From Planctomycetota bacterium (GTDB lineage: Bacteria; Planctomycetota; Phycisphaerae; Phycisphaerales; Phycisphaeraceae): a stretch of DNA of 64,000 nt. The first letter of the stretch is position 1, and the number at the start of each line of letters is the position of its first letter. Position numbers and translations under genes: made by a program. The DNA lies in NCBI GenBank assembly GCA_024279865.1, contig JAJRRC010000100.1:1-64000 (forward strand). The letters are read 5' to 3'. This document shows, in pieces, positions 61,758-64,000 of this stretch. The notes under the pieces were generated by a model. It saw nothing but the letters and a program-made list of their open reading frames with translations, did no database searches and was not told where the DNA came from.

Positions 61758-62720
61758 ATGAAAATTATACTTGCCAACCCGCGTGGTTTTTGTGCTGGCG
61801 TGAACATGGCCATCCAAACCGTCGAAGAAGCTCTGGAAATCGTCGGCAAACCGCTCTACGTCTACCATGAAATCGTACACAACCGCCACGTCGTCGAAGG
61901 CTTCCTAAAGCAAGGCGTTGTCTTCGTAGACACCATTGACGAAGTGCCCGCCAATTCAACCGTGATCTTCAGCGCCCATGGCGTGAGCCCCGCCATTCGA
62001 AACAGTGCCAAGCAACGTGATTGTACCATGATCGACGCGACCTGTCCTTTGGTCACCAAAGTGCACATGGAGGCCATCCGCTACGCCAAGCAAGGCTATA
62101 ACATTATCCTCATCGGCCATGCGGGCCACGATGAAGTCGAAGGCACCGTCGGCGAAGCACCCAATGCCATTACCATTGTGGAATCGCCTGAAGATGTTGA
62201 GAATTTGCCTTTCACCGCAGAGGACAAAATCGCGTACATCACGCAAACGACTCTTAGCCGTGATGATGCACAGCGAATTATCAAAGCTATCGTCGCCAAG
62301 TTTCCACATGCTAAAATTCCTCCTTCAGAGGACATTTGTTACGCCACCACGAACCGTCAAAATGCCATTCGTGCGATGGCTTCGGGAACGGACCTTGTGT
62401 TGGTGGTGGGGTCGCAGAACAGTTCCAATTCCGTTCGTCTAACTGAGATTGCCGAGCACGATGGAACGCCCGCCAAGCTGGTGGATGATCGTTCAGAACT
62501 ATGCCATGAATGGTTTGATGGCGTTGAGTCGGTGTTGATCACGGCTGGAGCTTCTGCGCCAGAAAATCTAGTTCAAGAGATCATTGAAGAGTTGGTTCAT
62601 ACCTACACCGGTGAGGTGGAGGAAAGGCAGCACGTTGAAGAGGATATGCACTTTAAATTGCCTGTGACCTTACGAATTTTACGGGACCAGCAAGCTACCG
62701 AGGTAAGTTCCAATTCCTAA
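61758..62720 (+). CDS. ispH: 4-hydroxy-3-methylbut-2-enyl diphosphate reductase
   Basis: Last step of the MEP isoprenoid pathway; [4Fe-4S] enzyme of 320 residues. Cluster Cys in NPRGFCAGV (C12), DATCPLVTKVH and SEDICYATTNRQ. Substrate-binding YHEIVHNRHVVE, FSAHGVSP, IGHAGHDEVEGT and VGSQNSSNS are present. ATG 61758 is preferred over TTG 61749. tRNA-Ser follows on the same strand. Confidence 0.96.
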   Translation: MKIILANPRGFCAGVNMAIQTVEEALEIVGKPLYVYHEIVHNRHVVEGFLKQGVVFVDTIDEVPANSTVIFSAHGVSPAIRNSAKQRDCTMIDATCPLVTKVHMEAIRYAKQGYNIILIGHAGHDEVEGTVGEAPNAITIVESPEDVENLPFTAEDKIAYITQTTLSRDDAQRIIKAIVAKFPHAKIPPSEDICYATTNRQNAIRAMASGTDLVLVVGSQNSSNSVRLTEIAEHDGTPAKLVDDRSELCHEWFDGVESVLITAGASAPENLVQEIIEELVHTYTGEVEERQHVEEDMHFKLPVTLRILRDQQATEVSSNS

Positions 62721-62768
62721 CCGTCTTCGAGGTCACCCATTCATTGGCAAGGCTTTGGAGCGGGTGAT

Positions 62769-62796
62769 TTGACGTTTGCAGCTAGGTTGGCACAAT
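62769..62796 (+). promoter_or_regulatory. Candidate promoter for tRNA-Ser
   Basis: TTGACG (62769-62774), 16-bp spacer, CACAAT (62791-62796); the predicted start is just upstream of the tRNA at 62817. Confidence 0.45.
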
Positions 62797-62816
62797 GTCT
62801 ATCTAATAACTTATCA

Positions 62817-62904
62817 GGAGAGGTGCCAGAGCGGTTGAATGGGCCGGTCTCGAAAACCGGAGTACGGGTTTCCCGTACCGTGGGTTCGAATCCCACCCTC
62901 TCCG
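62817..62904 (+). tRNA. tRNA-Ser(CGA)
   Basis: 88-nt class II tRNA: GGAGAGG/CCTCTCC acceptor stem, CCGGT/ACCGG anticodon stem, loop CTCGAAA (anticodon CGA), long variable arm (TACGGG...CCCGTA) and GTGGG-TTCGAAT-CCCAC T-arm; discriminator G. CCA is not encoded. Confidence 0.95.
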
Positions 62905-62910
62905 TTCCCA

Positions 62911-62953
62911 AACGCTGAAAATTCCTTGTTTTTAAGGGTTTTTCAGCGTTTTT
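62911..62953 (+). terminator. Terminator after tRNA-Ser
   Basis: AACGCTGAAAA / TTTTCAGCGTT stem with an 18-nt loop, followed by TTT. Confidence 0.75.
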
Positions 62954-63344
62954 CATTTGCCTGTTTTTTCATGTTTTCGTGCCCTTGGCGCCCAGTCACT
63001 CGCCCAGTCAGATTGGCTGGACACAGAGCTTGCAGGACTTCCGGGGGTGGGGCCTGGCCTGCTCTGTAGAAAATCCCTGCAACATCTGAGGATTTTGGTG
63101 TTGTGAATGGTGCCGTTTGCGTGCGCAGTTCCAAAACTCTCATAGCACTGGGTCAAAATTTGGGGAGCAAGCCATTTTCACCGAAGCCCCCTCGTGGGAA
63201 TCACTTGGAGTTTTTTTTATGTCCTGGTTTTGCAGGGACAATGCAATGTTGTGTTGGCATGAAAAAAAACGCATGCTGGCATTGCTCAAATGGACCTGTT
63301 TGAAGGGCATTTTTGTTAGAAGTGATGCTGGGATTAGGCTTGTT
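62954..63344. other. Intergenic, no supported gene
   Basis: About 390 bp between the tRNA-Ser terminator and the PIN-TRAM gene. Open frames here show no family resemblance. It contains a short G-rich element (GGACTTCCGGGGGTGGGG, 63036-63053). Confidence 0.5.
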
Positions 63345-64000
63345 TTAGCGGTGGTCTGCGGTTTCTTGGTGATTGGTGCGGCCGAAAATCATGCGGCCAG
63401 CAGAGGTTTGCAGGGTGCTGGTGACGACGACATCGACGGCTTGCCCCACGTCGCGGCGAGCATTTTCCACGACCACCATGGTGCCGTCTTCGAGATAGCC
63501 GACGCCTTGATGGTGGCCTTCACCGGCTTTGGCAATTTTGACGTGCATGATTTCACCAGGCAATGCAACGGGCCTCATGGCTTTGGCGAGGTCGTTGAGG
63601 TTGATCACGTCTACGCCACGGAGTGTGGCAATTTTATTGAGGTTAAAGTCATTGGTCATCACTCTGGCGGGCATGTGCTGAGCGAGGCTGATGAGTTTGT
63701 GGTCGACGTTGGTGCCTTCAGCGTCGGCTTCTTCGATGATGACAGAAAGCACTGAGTTTTCCTGAAGTTTTTGGAGGATATCGAGGCCTCGGCGACCTCG
63801 GGCGCGTTTGAGCTTGTCCGCGGAGTCGGCAATGACCTGCAACTCGTTTAGCACAAATTTGGGGACGATGAGGCCGCCTTGAAGAATTTGGGTTTCGATG
63901 ATGTCGGCAATGCGGCCGTCGATAATCACACTGGTGTCTAGGAGGATCGGTTTGGTGCCCCGTACCTGCTTGGCGAATTCGACATAAGGGATGACAAACC
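63345..64000 (-). CDS. PIN-TRAM domain protein (YacL-like), 5' end outside the window
   Basis: The minus-strand frame stays open to the window edge. From the edge it reads FVIPYVEFAKQVRGTKPILL, DTSVIIDGRIADI, so the protein starts beyond 64000. PIN nuclease domain acidic residues are in LLDTSVIIDGR, LNELQVIAD and VMTNDFNLNKIA, followed by a C-terminal TRAM domain (LPGEIMHVKIAKAGEGHHQG). YacL relatives have N-terminal membrane helices, which would lie outside. Probably an RNA-binding membrane nuclease. Confidence 0.85.
   Translation of the reverse strand, partial: FVIPYVEFAKQVRGTKPILLDTSVIIDGRIADIIETQILQGGLIVPKFVLNELQVIADSADKLKRARGRRGLDILQKLQENSVLSVIIEEADAEGTNVDHKLISLAQHMPARVMTNDFNLNKIATLRGVDVINLNDLAKAMRPVALPGEIMHVKIAKAGEGHHQGVGYLEDGTMVVVENARRDVGQAVDVVVTSTLQTSAGRMIFGRTNHQETADHR

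Noticed and set aside
63117-63755. Long plus-strand frame opposite the PIN-TRAM gene
   Set aside because: Antisense shadow; the minus frame has clear PIN and TRAM motifs.

Overview
The window reads as chromosome from a Gram-negative bacterium of the Planctomycetota, probably the class Phycisphaerae. This is inference from gene content: a dcw-type cell-division cluster with an unusual LysM protein, an exosortase-style exopolysaccharide locus with a Tyr-tailed kinase, a sulfatase beside a Gfo/Idh oxidoreductase, MoxR, a split LolC/LolD system, a prepilin-type leader remnant ending RLAFTLTELMV, and an ECF sigma/anti-sigma pair feeding a large secreted protein. I see no prophage, transposase, CRISPR array or rRNA. 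Two tRNA genes are present, Leu(CAG) and Ser(CGA).

Layout. 0.2-4.4 kb (minus): rsmH, an ftsL-like gene, a LysM protein and ftsI. 4.6-12.5 kb: hslV, tRNA-Leu, rplS, lysS, lolC/lolD, ilvC and a membrane protein, a nuclease, and a glycine-zipper lipoprotein. 12.5-13.7 kb is repeat-rich and holds a prepilin remnant and a free-standing class II ribonucleotide-reductase C-terminal domain. 13.7-30 kb: a MazG-like gene, esterase and murG (minus), copper ATPase, HpnN-like RND exporter, miaB, HDOD protein, MscS channel and recG. 29.3-33.7 kb (minus): a CsoR/InrS-type metalloregulator with a HupE-like permease, then an ECF sigma operon. 34-44.5 kb: hflX, a lipoprotein, moxR, cdaA-ybbR (c-di-AMP), a candidate sigma-54 site with a 37-codon ORF, oxidoreductase, sulfatase, rlmN and pyrD. 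44.5-51 kb (minus): a six-gene exopolysaccharide operon. 51-64 kb: methyltransferase, gnd, SGNH esterase, a membrane glycosyltransferase, a frameshifted 2-hydroxyacid dehydrogenase, a porin, SulP transporter, ispH, tRNA-Ser and a PIN-TRAM protein cut by the window edge.

The most unusual feature is not a gene cluster but several families of small dispersed repeats. (1) A G-rich element with core CTTCCGGGGG, often preceded by CCCAAGGG, occurs more than a dozen times. Several copies lie in frame inside conserved genes (ftsI, miaB, the HpnN-like exporter, a glycosyltransferase), where they encode Gly/Pro-rich inserts. (2) Heptamer-phased repeats (unit AGCTATC/AGCCATC) form inverted arms in intergenic gaps; one arm end supplies the apparent ribosome-binding site of two genes. 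(3) A roughly 100-bp repeat joins a heptamer arm, a conserved middle and a G/C run. (4) A small hairpin with a TAC(T) loop and (5) an ACAAAAA/ATGAAG repeat recur. The in-frame copies recall the palindromic elements of Rickettsia, but the sequences differ and I do not recognise the family.

Other items worth attention: a near-duplicate promoter and leader upstream of gnd and the broken dehydrogenase gene, a perfect operator-like dyad in front of the metalloregulator gene, and a Gly-to-Met change in the catalytic DGA motif of the diadenylate cyclase.
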